In this document: piece by piece, positions 32,072 through 40,787 of the stretch
How the letters are laid out: every line of letters starts with the position of its first letter
How positions within the stretch are numbered: position 1 is the first letter of the stretch
Assembly: GCF_018069565.1 (NCBI RefSeq)
Contig: NZ_JAGPNL010000007.1
Coordinates: 1 to 64,000 of the forward strand
Reading direction: 5' to 3'
Length of the DNA stretch: 64,000 nucleotides
Origin: Streptomyces tagetis
GTDB taxonomy: Bacteria > Actinomycetota > Actinomycetes > Streptomycetales > Streptomycetaceae
Translations under genes and position numbers: made by a program
The notes under the pieces: generated by a model
Seen by the model: the letters and a program-made list of their open reading frames with translations, nothing else
Database searches by the model: none
What the model was told of the DNA's origin: nothing

Positions 32072-32257
32072 ATGAGCGCAGCAACCGTGTCCCCCGCCCC
32101 GGCCCCGCACCGCGCGTCCGGCGCCACCCCCGTGACCGGCGCCCGCCGGCACCGGATCGGCGACGCCCTGCGCGCGGTCCGGGTCTTCGCGGGCGCCGCC
32201 TTCGACGTGGTCGTCCTCGGCGAGTACGGCGAGGAGGCCGGAGTCCGCCACCGCTGA
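32072..32257 (+). CDS. Small conserved hypothetical protein (61 aa)
   Basis: A 61-residue protein with a Pro/Ala-rich N-terminus and a conserved-looking C-terminal half (HRIGDALRAVRVFAGAAF then VVVLGEYGEEAGVRHR). The ATG follows GGAGA at six bases. It is divergent from the HelD-like gene and convergent with the XPB helicase. No family is recognised. The amphipathic helix and absence of a signal peptide suggest a cytosolic partner protein. Confidence 0.6.
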   Translation: MSAATVSPAPAPHRASGATPVTGARRHRIGDALRAVRVFAGAAFDVVVLGEYGEEAGVRHR

Positions 32258-32303
32258 CCCCGGCCCGCCGCCTGTCCGTACCGCCCGGGAGCCCCCGGCC
32301 GCC

Positions 32304-33947
32304 TCACTCCGCGGCGAGCAGGTCGTCCGCGTCCACGATGCGGTACGCGTACCCCTGCTCCGCCAGGAAGCGCTGGCGGTGGGCGGCGAAGTCCTGGTCG
32401 ATCGTGTCGCGGGCGACCACCGAGTAGAAGTGCGCCTGGTGGCCGTCGGCCTTGGGCCGCAGCACCCGGCCGAGCCGCTGGGCCTCCTCCTGCCGGGAGC
32501 CGAAGGTGCCGGAGACCTGGACCGCGACCGTCGCCTCCGGCAGGTCGACGGAGAAGTTCGCCACCTTGGAGACGACCAGCACGCTGATCTCGCCCTGCCG
32601 GAACGCCTCGAAGAGCTTCTCCCGCTGGAGGTTGGAGGTCTCGCCCTTGATCACCGGCGCGTTCAGGTGCTCGCCCAGTTCGTCGAGCTGGTCGATGTAC
32701 TGGCCGATGACGAGGATCTGCTGCCCGGCGAAGCGGCGCACGATCGCCTCCGTCACCTTCCGCTTCGTCGCGGTCGTGGCGCAGAACCGGTACTTCTCCT
32801 CCGTCTCGGCGGTGGCGTACGCGAGCCGCTCGGAGTCGGTGAGGTTGACCCGGACCTCCACGCAGTCGGCGGGCGCGATGTACCCCTGCGCCTCGATCTC
32901 CTTCCACGGGGCGTCGAACCGCTTCGGCCCGATCAGCGAGAACACGTCCGACTCGCGGCCGTCCTCCCGGACCAGGGTCGCCGTCAGCCCCAGCCGCCGC
33001 CGGGCCTGGAGGTCCGCCGTGAACTTGAAGACGGGCGCGGGCAGCAGGTGCACCTCGTCGTAGACGATCAGGCCCCAGTCGCGGGAGTCGAACAGCTCCA
33101 GGTGCGGGTAGACGCCCTTGCGGCGGGTCGTGAGCACCTGGTACGTGGCGATGGTGACGGGCCGGATCTCCTTCCGCGTGCCGCTGTACTCGCCGATCTC
33201 GTCCTCGGTCAGCGAGGTGCGCCGCACCAGCTCGTGCTTCCACTGGCGGGCGGAGACGGTGTTGGTGACCAGGATCAGCGTCGTCGACTTGGCCTGCGCC
33301 ATCGACCCGGCGCCGACCAGGGTCTTCCCGGCGCCGCAGGGCAGGACGACGACCCCGCTGCCGCCGTGCCAGAAGTTCTCCACCGCCTGCTTCTGGTAGG
33401 GCCGCAGCGCCCAGCCGTCCTCGGCCAGCTCGATCGGGTGCGCCTCGCCGTCGACGTACCCGGCCAGGTCCTCGGCGGGCCAGCCCAGCTTGAGCAGGGT
33501 CTGCTTGATCTGCCCGCGCTCGGAGGGGTGCACGGCCACCGTGTCGGGGTCGATGCGGGCGCCGACCAGCGGCGCGATCCGCTTCGACTTCAGCACCTCC
33601 TCCAGCACCGGCCGGTCGGTGGTGGTCAGGACCAGCCCGTGGGCCGGGTCCTTGGAGAGGGTGAGGCGGCCGTAGCGGTCCATGGTCTCGGCGACGTCGA
33701 CGAGCAGCGCGTGCGGCACCGGGTAACGGCTGTACTGCACGAGCGCGTCCACGACCTGCTCGGCGTCGTGGCCGGCCGCGCGGGCGTTCCACAGGCCGAG
33801 CGGGGTCACCCGGTAGGTGTGGATGTGCTCCGGCGCCCGCTCCAGCTCGGCGAACGGCGCGATGGCCCGGCGGCAGTCGTCGGCCCGCTCGTGGTCGACT
33901 TCCAGGAGCAGGGTCTTGTCGGACTGGACGATCAGCGGACCATTCAC
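32304..33947 (-). CDS. XPB/Rad25-family DNA helicase
   Basis: This is a superfamily II ATPase of the XPB (ERCC3) type, 547 residues. The N-terminal region (about 1-180) includes the XPB damage-recognition-like domain. It is followed by LRPYQKQAVENFW (Q-like motif), VVVLPCGAGKTLVGAGSM (Walker A), IVYDEVHLLPAPVF (DEVH box) and LGLTATLVREDGRE (motif III with RED). The second RecA domain has GSRQEEAQRLGRVLRPK (motif VI). The GTG start follows AGGGG. A DEVH box with the RED motif is the XPB hallmark. Bacterial homologues are implicated in DNA repair or remodelling, but the role is unsettled. The likely partner gene lies about 500 bases upstream on the same strand. Confidence 0.93.
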   Translation of the reverse strand: MNGPLIVQSDKTLLLEVDHERADDCRRAIAPFAELERAPEHIHTYRVTPLGLWNARAAGHDAEQVVDALVQYSRYPVPHALLVDVAETMDRYGRLTLSKDPAHGLVLTTTDRPVLEEVLKSKRIAPLVGARIDPDTVAVHPSERGQIKQTLLKLGWPAEDLAGYVDGEAHPIELAEDGWALRPYQKQAVENFWHGGSGVVVLPCGAGKTLVGAGSMAQAKSTTLILVTNTVSARQWKHELVRRTSLTEDEIGEYSGTRKEIRPVTIATYQVLTTRRKGVYPHLELFDSRDWGLIVYDEVHLLPAPVFKFTADLQARRRLGLTATLVREDGRESDVFSLIGPKRFDAPWKEIEAQGYIAPADCVEVRVNLTDSERLAYATAETEEKYRFCATTATKRKVTEAIVRRFAGQQILVIGQYIDQLDELGEHLNAPVIKGETSNLQREKLFEAFRQGEISVLVVSKVANFSVDLPEATVAVQVSGTFGSRQEEAQRLGRVLRPKADGHQAHFYSVVARDTIDQDFAAHRQRFLAEQGYAYRIVDADDLLAAE

Positions 33948-34022
33948 GGGCGGCACCCCTTCGCGTGCGGTCGGGCCGGACGGCTCGGCCAAACGTCCAG
34001 TGTGCCTGATCGGGGCGGCGGC

Positions 34023-34238
34023 TCAGCGGTGCGCGGGGACGGAGGCCGGCGCGGGGGCCGGGAACGCGGTGGCCGTGAGGTACGGGTGGGGCGCGAGGTA
34101 CGCGGGGGGCTGGGCCGAGGCGCGGGGGACGAGGGAGCCGAGGAGCGCCGCCGCGGTGATCAGGGCGGCGATCAGGACGGCGACGGCGGGACGGAGGGAG
34201 GCGGGACGGACGGAGGCGGGGAGAGGGGGGCGGCGCAT
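34023..34238 (-). CDS. Small secreted or membrane protein (71 aa)
   Basis: A 71-residue product with a basic N-terminus, a hydrophobic stretch LRPAVAVLIAALITAAALLG and a Pro/Ala-rich tail after a possible signal cleavage site at SAQ. It lies between the XPB helicase and its putative partner, on their strand. The Shine-Dalgarno (AAGG) is distant, so it may not be real. No family is recognised. Confidence 0.45.
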   Translation of the reverse strand: MRRPPLPASVRPASLRPAVAVLIAALITAAALLGSLVPRASAQPPAYLAPHPYLTATAFPAPAPASVPAHR

Positions 34239-34490
34239 GGGGGTCCGGCCTTCCTGGCGCTGGGCGCGCGGGTCACGGGTGGGGGCGCGCTGCGGGAGCG
34301 CGGCGGTCCCGCCGGGGGCGGTCCCGCTCGGGACACCGGGTGGCTGCCCGCGCCGTACCGCTCCGATGCGGAATGCCCCCGAAGCTCCCTCGTCGGTGGG
34401 ACAGGACCGGCGTGGCGTGCATGAACGCCCGCGTACGCCCGAACGCACGGAGCCAAGCGGAACCGGATGGTGAAGGGTCGCCGGGGCGGC

Positions 34491-37019
34491 TCAGCCCGCG
34501 TCGTCGGCCAGTTCCGCCACGCCCGTGATCCGGTGCACCGGGTACGTGCGCACCTCGTCCGCCGTGTGGTCGTACGCCGTCACGAATCCGCCCTCGACCC
34601 GGATCGGGGCGATGACGCGCTGGCTGGCGGCGCCGTCGGCGTTCACGTAGCCGATCCACAGCGCCTCGCCGGTCAGCACGGCGGCCTGGAGGGTGGCGAG
34701 GGTCTCGGCGGGCCCGGTGCGCGGCGGTGTGCCCTCGGCGGCGGAGGCGGCGCCGGGGGCCGGTTTGCGCGGTGCCGTGGAGGCCAGGTCGCCGGCGCGT
34801 ACGGCGCGGATCGCGGCGGCGAGCAGCGCGTCGTCCGGCACCGGCGGCCCGTCCGGGACCGGCTCGGGCGGGGTGCGCGGCGGGGTGCGGTGGGCGTCCG
34901 CGCGGGCGATCAGCACATCGCCCGCCGCGGTCTCGGCGGCCGGCGCGAAGCCCATCGCGCGCAGCCCCTCCAGCAGCGCGGCCGGGTCCGCCTCGGCGGC
35001 CAGCACGGTCGGCGCGAGTCGGCGCAGGCCCATGCCCGGGGCCCGCTTGTCGGCCAGGATCTCGCTGAGCAGCGCGTCGTCGTCGCAGCGCACGTACGCC
35101 GAGGCCGCCCCGACCCGCAGCCGCCCGTGCCGCCGGGCCACGTCGTCGATCAGGTACGTCAGCGGTTGCGGGACCGGGGTGCGGGAGTGGGTGGCGAGGA
35201 AGGCGTGCAGGTCGGCGGCGGTCCGCCCGGCGTCCAGCGCGCGGCGTACCGAGCCGGGCGTGAACCGGTAGACGGTCGCCCCGCCCTTGGACTCCACGTC
35301 GGCGAGGACGCCCAGCACCTCGGCGAGCGGGCGTTCCAGCGGCCCCGGGGCGACGGCCGTCAGGTCGGCCTGGAGCAGGACGTGGTCCAGCGGCTCGGGG
35401 AGCAGCGGGGCGAGCAGCCGGGCGGCGGCGGCCCCGGCGGCGACCTGCTCGGCGGGGGCGAGGGGCGCGGTCCGTGCGCCGTCGGCGCCCGCGGGCGCCC
35501 CGATCAGGGCGCGGGCGGGTGCGGCGAGGGCGCCTCGGCCGGTGACGCCGAGCAGTTCCGCCTCGGAGAGCGTCCAGCGGGCGAGCCGGGTGCGCAGGTC
35601 GTCCTCGGTTCCGCCGCCCGCGCCGCCCGTGTCCCGCCCGTCGCGGCGCGGTGAGCGCAGCGGGCGTTCCCAGCGCAGCCGGGCGAGCACCGACTCCTCG
35701 TCCGGCGCGGAGCCCTCCGGCAACCCGGCGAGCAGGGCCAGCACCCGCTGCCGTACCTCGGGCGCCGCCGAGCGGTCCAGGTCGGGGCCGAGGGCGGACA
35801 GCGTGCGGTCCTTGGCGTCCCGTCCGCCGATCAGGCCGGGGGTGCGGGTGGCGAGCAGCCACGCCTCGGCGAGCAGGGCCCAGCGTTCGGCGTCGGGCAG
35901 CTCGCGCCACTCGTCGTACGCCGGGGTCGCCGCGTACCGCTCGTCCGGCTCGCCGTCCGGGGCCAGCAGGCCGGCCGCGTAGGCCAGCTCGGTCCAGAAG
36001 GCGGCGACCGGTTCGGAGACGTCCAGGGCGACGGCGGTCCGCTTGAGGTCGCGCACGCTCAGTCCGCCGGCCCGCAGCACCGGGGGCCCGCCCTCGTTCC
36101 AGTCCTTGAGCAGTTCCTCGACGGTGGCGAGGGCGGTGAGCGCCGCGCCGGCCGCGGTGGCGTCGACCACCTCGGGGCGGTGGTCCGCGGCGGCGGTCAC
36201 GGGCGGCGGCACCGGCTCGGTCGCCCGGTGGGCCCGGCCGCCGCGCAGGTGCAGGGCGACCTCGCGGGGCAGCACCACCGTGCCGGGCGAGGTGGGCAGC
36301 AGCAGGCCGAGGTCGAGCAGCCGGCGCAGGTGGGGCGCCGGATCGTGGGTGATCTGCCCGTACGGAGGGCCCCAGACCAGCCGGGACAGCACCGCGCGGG
36401 ACTCCTCGGGGACCGTGCGGAGCAGGGCGGCCATCTGCTCCCGGTCGCCGAAGAGGTCGCCGAGCGCGGCCACGGCGGAGACCGAGTCGTGGGTCGACGG
36501 CAGCCCGGCGGCGGCCAGGATCTCCTGCACCCGGCCGGGTGACATGCCCGCCGTCGCCTCCCGCACGGTCGGGCCGAGCCCGGTCGGCGAGGGGTGCTGC
36601 GGGGAGGGCGCGAGCAGTTCGCGGGCGGTGCGCACCAGGCGCAGCCGGTCCTCGTCGCCCCAGACCAGGGCCTGGTCGCGCAGGAGCCCGAGGGCCCGGG
36701 GCAGGGCGGCGGCGACCACCGGGTCGGCCGTGTCGCCGGGGTCCCCGGCCATGAGCCCGAGCAGGTCCCCGTAGGACGCCGGGTCCGGGGCCACCGCGAG
36801 GGCCTCGGCGCTCTGGAGCGCGAACCGGTCCAGCCGTTCCAGCGCCCGCACCACGGAGGCCCGGGTGCCGGCCCGGGTGGCGAGCTGCGTGAGGTCGGTG
36901 GGCACGGGTGTGATGAGGTCCGGCCGGCCGCGCAGAAGGGCGGCGAGGGACGCGTCGTCCCTCCCGCGGAGCGCCTCCGCGAGGGACCGGGGGGCCGCGG
37001 ACTTCTCCTCGGTGCTCAT
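34491..37019 (-). CDS. XPB-associated protein: Helicase_C_3-type with C-terminal WYL-like domain
   Basis: A large 842-residue protein annotated in actinomycetes as helicase C-terminal domain-containing. The N-terminal 300 residues are winged-helix-like (SLAEALRGRDDASLAALLRG, DLTQLATRAGTRASVVRALERLD). Central segments (about 550-700: PLLPEPLDHVLLQADLTAVAP, VYRFTPGSVRRALDAG) match the Helicase_C_3 region found beside XPB proteins. The last 80 residues form a WYL-like beta fold (ALWIGYVNADGAASQRVIAP, VHRITGVAEL), which binds ligands or nucleic acid in WYL regulators. No Walker motifs are seen, so it is not itself a helicase. It probably works with the XPB helicase on the same strand. Confidence 0.85.
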   Translation of the reverse strand: MSTEEKSAAPRSLAEALRGRDDASLAALLRGRPDLITPVPTDLTQLATRAGTRASVVRALERLDRFALQSAEALAVAPDPASYGDLLGLMAGDPGDTADPVVAAALPRALGLLRDQALVWGDEDRLRLVRTARELLAPSPQHPSPTGLGPTVREATAGMSPGRVQEILAAAGLPSTHDSVSAVAALGDLFGDREQMAALLRTVPEESRAVLSRLVWGPPYGQITHDPAPHLRRLLDLGLLLPTSPGTVVLPREVALHLRGGRAHRATEPVPPPVTAAADHRPEVVDATAAGAALTALATVEELLKDWNEGGPPVLRAGGLSVRDLKRTAVALDVSEPVAAFWTELAYAAGLLAPDGEPDERYAATPAYDEWRELPDAERWALLAEAWLLATRTPGLIGGRDAKDRTLSALGPDLDRSAAPEVRQRVLALLAGLPEGSAPDEESVLARLRWERPLRSPRRDGRDTGGAGGGTEDDLRTRLARWTLSEAELLGVTGRGALAAPARALIGAPAGADGARTAPLAPAEQVAAGAAAARLLAPLLPEPLDHVLLQADLTAVAPGPLERPLAEVLGVLADVESKGGATVYRFTPGSVRRALDAGRTAADLHAFLATHSRTPVPQPLTYLIDDVARRHGRLRVGAASAYVRCDDDALLSEILADKRAPGMGLRRLAPTVLAAEADPAALLEGLRAMGFAPAAETAAGDVLIARADAHRTPPRTPPEPVPDGPPVPDDALLAAAIRAVRAGDLASTAPRKPAPGAASAAEGTPPRTGPAETLATLQAAVLTGEALWIGYVNADGAASQRVIAPIRVEGGFVTAYDHTADEVRTYPVHRITGVAELADDAG

Positions 37020-37203
37020 CCGGCCAACGGTAGCCGGTACGTCCGTCACCGGGGCATCACGCGCGCCCCCCGGGCCCACACCGGGCACGTGCGGGGCCCG
37101 GTCGGTCACGGGCGGGCCGGCGGCCGTGCGGTTCCGCCCGGCCGGGGAAGATTCGGTACCTTCGTCCGACGGGGTATCACACCGCAGCGCCCCGGAGGGG
37201 TTC

Positions 37204-38244
37204 GTGGGGATCGAGAGCGACCAGGTCGTCTACGAGTATCTGAGCCGCGTCGGCGACGTGGCTCAGCAACGGCAACTGCCGTCGGCCACCCGCATGCGGC
37301 TCGTCGCCGAGCTGCGCGACGAGATCGACCGGCACCGCGCCCGGACCACCGTCGACAGTCCGGCCGCCGTCCGCCGCATCCTGGACCGGCTCGGCAGCCC
37401 CGACGACATCGTGGAGGCGGCCGGCGGCACCTCCGCCGCACCGGCCGCGCCCCGGCACACGCCCGCCGCCGTGCCGCTCCAGCCGGACGGTCCGCCCGGG
37501 GCGCCGAAGCCGCCGAGGGCCGCGGAGAACGGGGGCCGGCGCAAGGGTTTGCGGTGGCCCGTGCCGCGCCCCCGGGCCACCGAGCCCGAGGCCGGACCGC
37601 CGCCGCCCTCCCCGCCGCACACGGCGGGCGCGCACGAACTGGGGGACCTGGGGGAGGGCGCCCGCGAGCCCGACTGGTGGCGGGTGGACGACGGGCCCTT
37701 CGGCGGTGTCGGGGACGGCGTGCCCGGCTTCGTCGGCGGGGTGGAACTGCCCGAACTGCTCCGGCCGCCGCAGCGGCCCCCCGGCGCCGAGGAGCGGGTG
37801 CCGCCGGGGGTGCCGGGGGAGGCCGTCGTGGCGGCGGCGGAGGAGGAGGCGGCGGCGGCCGGACCGGCCGGGCTGCGCCGCCGGCTGCTCCGCCTGTGGC
37901 CGCGGGGCGGCTGGAACAGCCCCCTGCTTCTGTGCGCCGCCGCGCTGCTGATCGCCGGCGCCGTGCTCGGCAGCCTGCTCCCGCTGGGCCTGGGCTGGCT
38001 GATCGTCTACCTCTCCCGGCGGCTGACCCCCGCGCAGACCAAGTGGGCGGTCCTCGGACTGCCCGGCACGGTCGCCGTCGCGGGTGTCGTCTGGCTGTGG
38101 GGCCGCGCCGACGGCCGCTGGGGCGACCCCGTCCTCCAGGGCCAGATGAGCGACGCCGTCGCGGGCACCTGGCCCTGGGTCCTGCGCGGCGCCGCCCTCG
38201 CCTCCGCCCTCTACCTCCTCTGGCAGTCCCGCCGGGCCCCCTGA
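37204..38244 (+). CDS. HAAS-type membrane protein
   Basis: This 346-residue protein starts with a HAAS-like helical domain (YEYLSRVGDVAQQRQLPSAT to VRRILDRLGSPDDIVEAAGG). A long Pro/Arg/Glu-rich disordered region follows (about 85-235). Three membrane segments occur at the C-terminus, such as LLLCAAALLIAGAVLGSLLP. The GTG follows GGAGGGG at the right spacing. HAAS proteins usually pair with PadR-type regulators; none is adjacent here. It probably senses or signals at the membrane, but the function is unknown. Confidence 0.8.
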   Translation: MGIESDQVVYEYLSRVGDVAQQRQLPSATRMRLVAELRDEIDRHRARTTVDSPAAVRRILDRLGSPDDIVEAAGGTSAAPAAPRHTPAAVPLQPDGPPGAPKPPRAAENGGRRKGLRWPVPRPRATEPEAGPPPPSPPHTAGAHELGDLGEGAREPDWWRVDDGPFGGVGDGVPGFVGGVELPELLRPPQRPPGAEERVPPGVPGEAVVAAAEEEAAAAGPAGLRRRLLRLWPRGGWNSPLLLCAAALLIAGAVLGSLLPLGLGWLIVYLSRRLTPAQTKWAVLGLPGTVAVAGVVWLWGRADGRWGDPVLQGQMSDAVAGTWPWVLRGAALASALYLLWQSRRAP

Positions 38245-38276
38245 GGGACCGGAGCGCTTGGCCCAGCAGGGCCCCC

Positions 38277-38395
38277 AGTCCGGCTGGGACCCCCGGTCCG
38301 GCTGGGACCCCCGGTCCGGCTGGGACCCCCGGTCCGGCGGGACCCCCGGTCCGGCGGGACCCCCGGTCCGGCTGGGACCCCCGGTCCGGTCCGGT
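38277..38395. repeat. Tandem 17-18-bp repeat array (about 6.5 copies)
   Basis: The unit GGTCCGGCTGGGACCCCC repeats from 38277 at 18-bp spacing, with two 17-bp units (GGCGGGACC in place of GGCTGGGACC) in the middle. It ends GGTCCGGTCCGG. Each unit can form a GGTCC/GGGACC mini-hairpin. It follows the HAAS gene stop by about 30 bases and may act as a terminator or be a slippage-prone minisatellite. Confidence 0.9.
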
Positions 38396-38448
38396 CAGGA
38401 CGGGTGCCCCCTGCCGTCGTCCGGCGTTTGCCCGGCACAATGGGTGGT

Positions 38449-39093
38449 ATGAACCGGACGTCCCGCCCCGCCCCCACCGTCGGTTTCGATCTGGACATGA
38501 CGCTGATCGACTCCCGCCCCGGCATCCGCGCCTGCTACCTGGCGCTGGCCGAGCGGACCGGGACGTACGTCGACGCCGACCTGGCCGTCACCCGGCTCGG
38601 CCCGCCGCTCGCGGAGGAGTTGGCGCACTGGTTCCCGGCGGAGCGCGTCGCGGACGTCGCCGAGCTGTACCGGGAGATGTACCCGGCGTACGCCGTCACC
38701 GCCACGCCCGCGCTGCCCGGCGCGCGCGAGGCGCTCGCCGCCGTGCGCGCCGCCGGCGGACGCACCGTCGTCGTCACCGCCAAGTACGAGCCCAACGCCA
38801 AGCTCCACCTGGAACACCTCGGCCTGGAACCGGACGCCGTGGTCGGCGACCTGTGGGCCGAACGGAAGGCGGACGCGTTGCGCGAGCACGGCGCATCGGT
38901 GTACGTCGGGGACCACACGGGCGACGTGCGCGGCGCGCGGGCCGCCGGCGCGCACGCCGTGGCCGTCGTGAGCGGGCCCTGCGACGCGGAGCAGCTCCGC
39001 GCGGCCGGCGCCGACGTGGTCCTCGGCGGACTCACTCAATTCCCGGAATGGTTCGCGGCCTACCGCGAAGGACTCGACACCCCCCGCGCCTGA
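38449..39093 (+). CDS. HAD-family phosphatase (phosphoglycolate phosphatase-like)
   Basis: A 214-residue HAD hydrolase with motif I in VGFDLDMTLID (nucleophile Asp plus Asp acid/base) and a helical cap with GPPLAEELAHWF. Motif II is in TVVVTAKY, with a conserved Lys in ERKADALREHG. Motif IV is VYVGDHTGDVRGARAAG. Size and cap type fit the Gph/PpaX group, which dephosphorylates phosphoglycolate or similar small substrates. The ATG follows GGGTGG. Its 3' end overlaps a convergent small membrane-protein gene by 34 bases. The physiological substrate is unknown. Confidence 0.9.
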   Translation: MNRTSRPAPTVGFDLDMTLIDSRPGIRACYLALAERTGTYVDADLAVTRLGPPLAEELAHWFPAERVADVAELYREMYPAYAVTATPALPGAREALAAVRAAGGRTVVVTAKYEPNAKLHLEHLGLEPDAVVGDLWAERKADALREHGASVYVGDHTGDVRGARAAGAHAVAVVSGPCDAEQLRAAGADVVLGGLTQFPEWFAAYREGLDTPRA

Positions 39094-39320
39094 CGCCGCC
39101 CCGCCGCCACCGAACGCAGCACGCCCGCGCCGGAGATCAGAAAACCGACCCCCATGAGCATGCTCAATCCGAACATGTAGGTGGGAAAGGGCGTGGTGCC
39201 CAGAAACAGCGGGGCCACCGTGACCAGAGTGGCCACGGTTCCGATGAAGAAGACGATCGCACCGGCGAGGATCAGCCGGTCGCCGGGCGCGGCGGAATTC
39301 GTTTGGGTTTTGTCACGCAC
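39060..39320 (-). CDS. Small two-helix membrane protein
   Basis: An 86-residue protein with two hydrophobic segments, LILAGAIVFFIGTVATLVTV and TYMFGLSMLMGVGFLISGAG, separated by a short loop, and a basic C-terminus. The GTG start gives a compact hydrophilic N-terminus; a longer upstream extension is possible. It is divergent from the second cold-shock gene and overlaps the HAD gene at its 3' end. No functional family is recognised. Confidence 0.7.
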   Translation of the reverse strand: MRDKTQTNSAAPGDRLILAGAIVFFIGTVATLVTVAPLFLGTTPFPTYMFGLSMLMGVGFLISGAGVLRSVAAGRRQARGVSSPSR

Positions 39321-39493
39321 CCCACCAGGGTAGTTCCCAGCCCGAAGGAACAACCCGGGGGACGTCTTGTCACGGGCGGGAAGACCATTAGCCTGGGTAC
39401 CGGCGGGTCCCACGACCCGCCCGAGTGCTATCAAGAGCCGTTTCCGCGGTGGTCAGCAGCAGTTTTCCGACGAGTACGAGGACGAGGACAGAC

Positions 39494-39877
39494 GTGCCTA
39501 CCGGCAAGGTCAAGTGGTTCAACAGTGAGAAGGGCTTCGGCTTTCTCTCCCGGGACGACGGCGGTGACGTCTTCGTCCATTCCTCGGTCCTCCCCGCCGG
39601 AGTCGAGACCCTGAAGCCGGGGCAGCGCGTGGAGTTCGGGGTGGTCGCCGGACAGCGCGGTGACCAGGCGCTGTCCCTGACCCTGCTGGAGCCGGCACCC
39701 TCGGTCGCCGCCGCCCAGCGCAGGAAGCCCGACGAACTGGCCTCGATCGTCCAGGACCTGACGACCCTCCTGGAGAACATCACGCCGATGCTGGAGAAGG
39801 GCCGTTATCCGGAGAAGAACTCCGGCAAGCAAATCGCCGGTCTGCTCCGCGCGGTCGCCGACCAGTTGGACGTGTGA
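39494..39877 (+). CDS. Cold-shock-domain protein with C-terminal extension
   Basis: A 127-residue protein. Residues 1-65 are a cold-shock domain (TGKVKWFNSEKGFGFLSRDD with RNP1 KGFGFL, and VFVHSSVL as RNP2). The remaining 60 residues form a helical extension (DELASIVQDLTTLLENITPM, GKQIAGLLRAVADQLDV) absent from CspA proteins. The GTG start follows a GAGGAC-like site. The extension could mediate dimerisation or partner binding. It differs from the 67-residue cold-shock protein near 18.6 kb. Confidence 0.92.
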   Translation: MPTGKVKWFNSEKGFGFLSRDDGGDVFVHSSVLPAGVETLKPGQRVEFGVVAGQRGDQALSLTLLEPAPSVAAAQRRKPDELASIVQDLTTLLENITPMLEKGRYPEKNSGKQIAGLLRAVADQLDV

Positions 39878-39911
39878 CGGCCGGCGTTCCGCGGCGTTTT
39901 CCCAGGGTCCC

Positions 39912-40787
39912 TCAGGGGAATTCCAGCGCGTCGGGGCCGAGGGCCGGTACGAGGCCCTCGGCCGCCGCGCGTGTCAGCAGTCCCCGCACGGCCGCGTAGC
40001 CGTCCTCGCCGAGGTCGGCGGTGAACTTGTTGACGTACAGCCCGATGTGCCGGTCGGCGACGGCCGGGTCCATCTCCTGCGCGTGCTCCATGACGTAGGG
40101 CCGGGACACCTCGGGGTCGTCCCAGGCGGCCCGCACCGAACTCCGGATCGCGTCGGCGAGCCCGGTCAGCGCGGGTGCCCCCAGCGAGCGGCGGGCGATG
40201 ATCGCGCCGAGCGGGATCGGCAGCCCCGTGGTCCGCTCCCAGAACTCGCCCAGGTCGGCGAGTTGCGACAGCCCGTACTCCCCGTAGGTGAAGCGCGCCT
40301 CGTGGATGACGAGCCCCGCGTCGACCTTCCCGTCCCGCACCGCCGGCATGATCTCGTGGAACGGCATCACGACGATCTCCCCGACCCCGCCGGGCACCGC
40401 TTCCGCCGCCCAGAGCCGGAACAGCAGGTACGCCGTCGACGTCTCGCTCGGCACCGCGACCGTCCGGCCGCTCAGCCCGCTCCCGTCCGCGTGCGTGCCC
40501 CGGCCGTCCCGGCTCAGCACCAGCGGCCCGCAGCCCCGCCCCAGCGCACCGCCGCAGGGCAGCAGCGCGTAGGGCCCGAGCACGTACGGCAGCACCGCGT
40601 ACGACACCTTCAGCACGTCGAACTCGCCGCGCGCGGCCATGCCGTTGGTGAGGTCGATGTCGGCGAAGGTCACGTCGAGCGCGGGGGCGCCGGGGACCCG
40701 GCCGTGGGCGAGGGCGTCGAAGACGAAGGTGTCGTTCGGGCAGGGCGAGTAGGCGATCCGCAGGGGCTCAGCCGGCGTCTGGGTCAT
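39912..40787 (-). CDS. mqnD: 1,4-dihydroxy-6-naphthoate synthase (futalosine pathway)
   Basis: MqnD converts cyclic dehypoxanthine futalosine to 1,4-dihydroxy-6-naphthoate in menaquinone synthesis. The 291-residue periplasmic-binding-like protein has RIAYSPCPNDTFVFDALAHG and DVTFADIDLTNGMA. KVSYAVLPYVLGPYALLP, VAVPSETSTAYLLFRLW and the catalytic-His region VIHEARFTYGEYGL follow. Length is normal. It overlaps the 3' end of mqnB by 20 bases, indicating coupling. Streptomyces use this route in place of the classical MenFDHCEB pathway. Confidence 0.96.
   Translation of the reverse strand: MTQTPAEPLRIAYSPCPNDTFVFDALAHGRVPGAPALDVTFADIDLTNGMAARGEFDVLKVSYAVLPYVLGPYALLPCGGALGRGCGPLVLSRDGRGTHADGSGLSGRTVAVPSETSTAYLLFRLWAAEAVPGGVGEIVVMPFHEIMPAVRDGKVDAGLVIHEARFTYGEYGLSQLADLGEFWERTTGLPIPLGAIIARRSLGAPALTGLADAIRSSVRAAWDDPEVSRPYVMEHAQEMDPAVADRHIGLYVNKFTADLGEDGYAAVRGLLTRAAAEGLVPALGPDALEFP

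Noticed and set aside
36594..39614. Plus-strand open frame of about 1000 codons across several genes
   Set aside because: It runs antisense to and out of frame with recognised proteins and yields Arg/Pro/Gly-rich noise.
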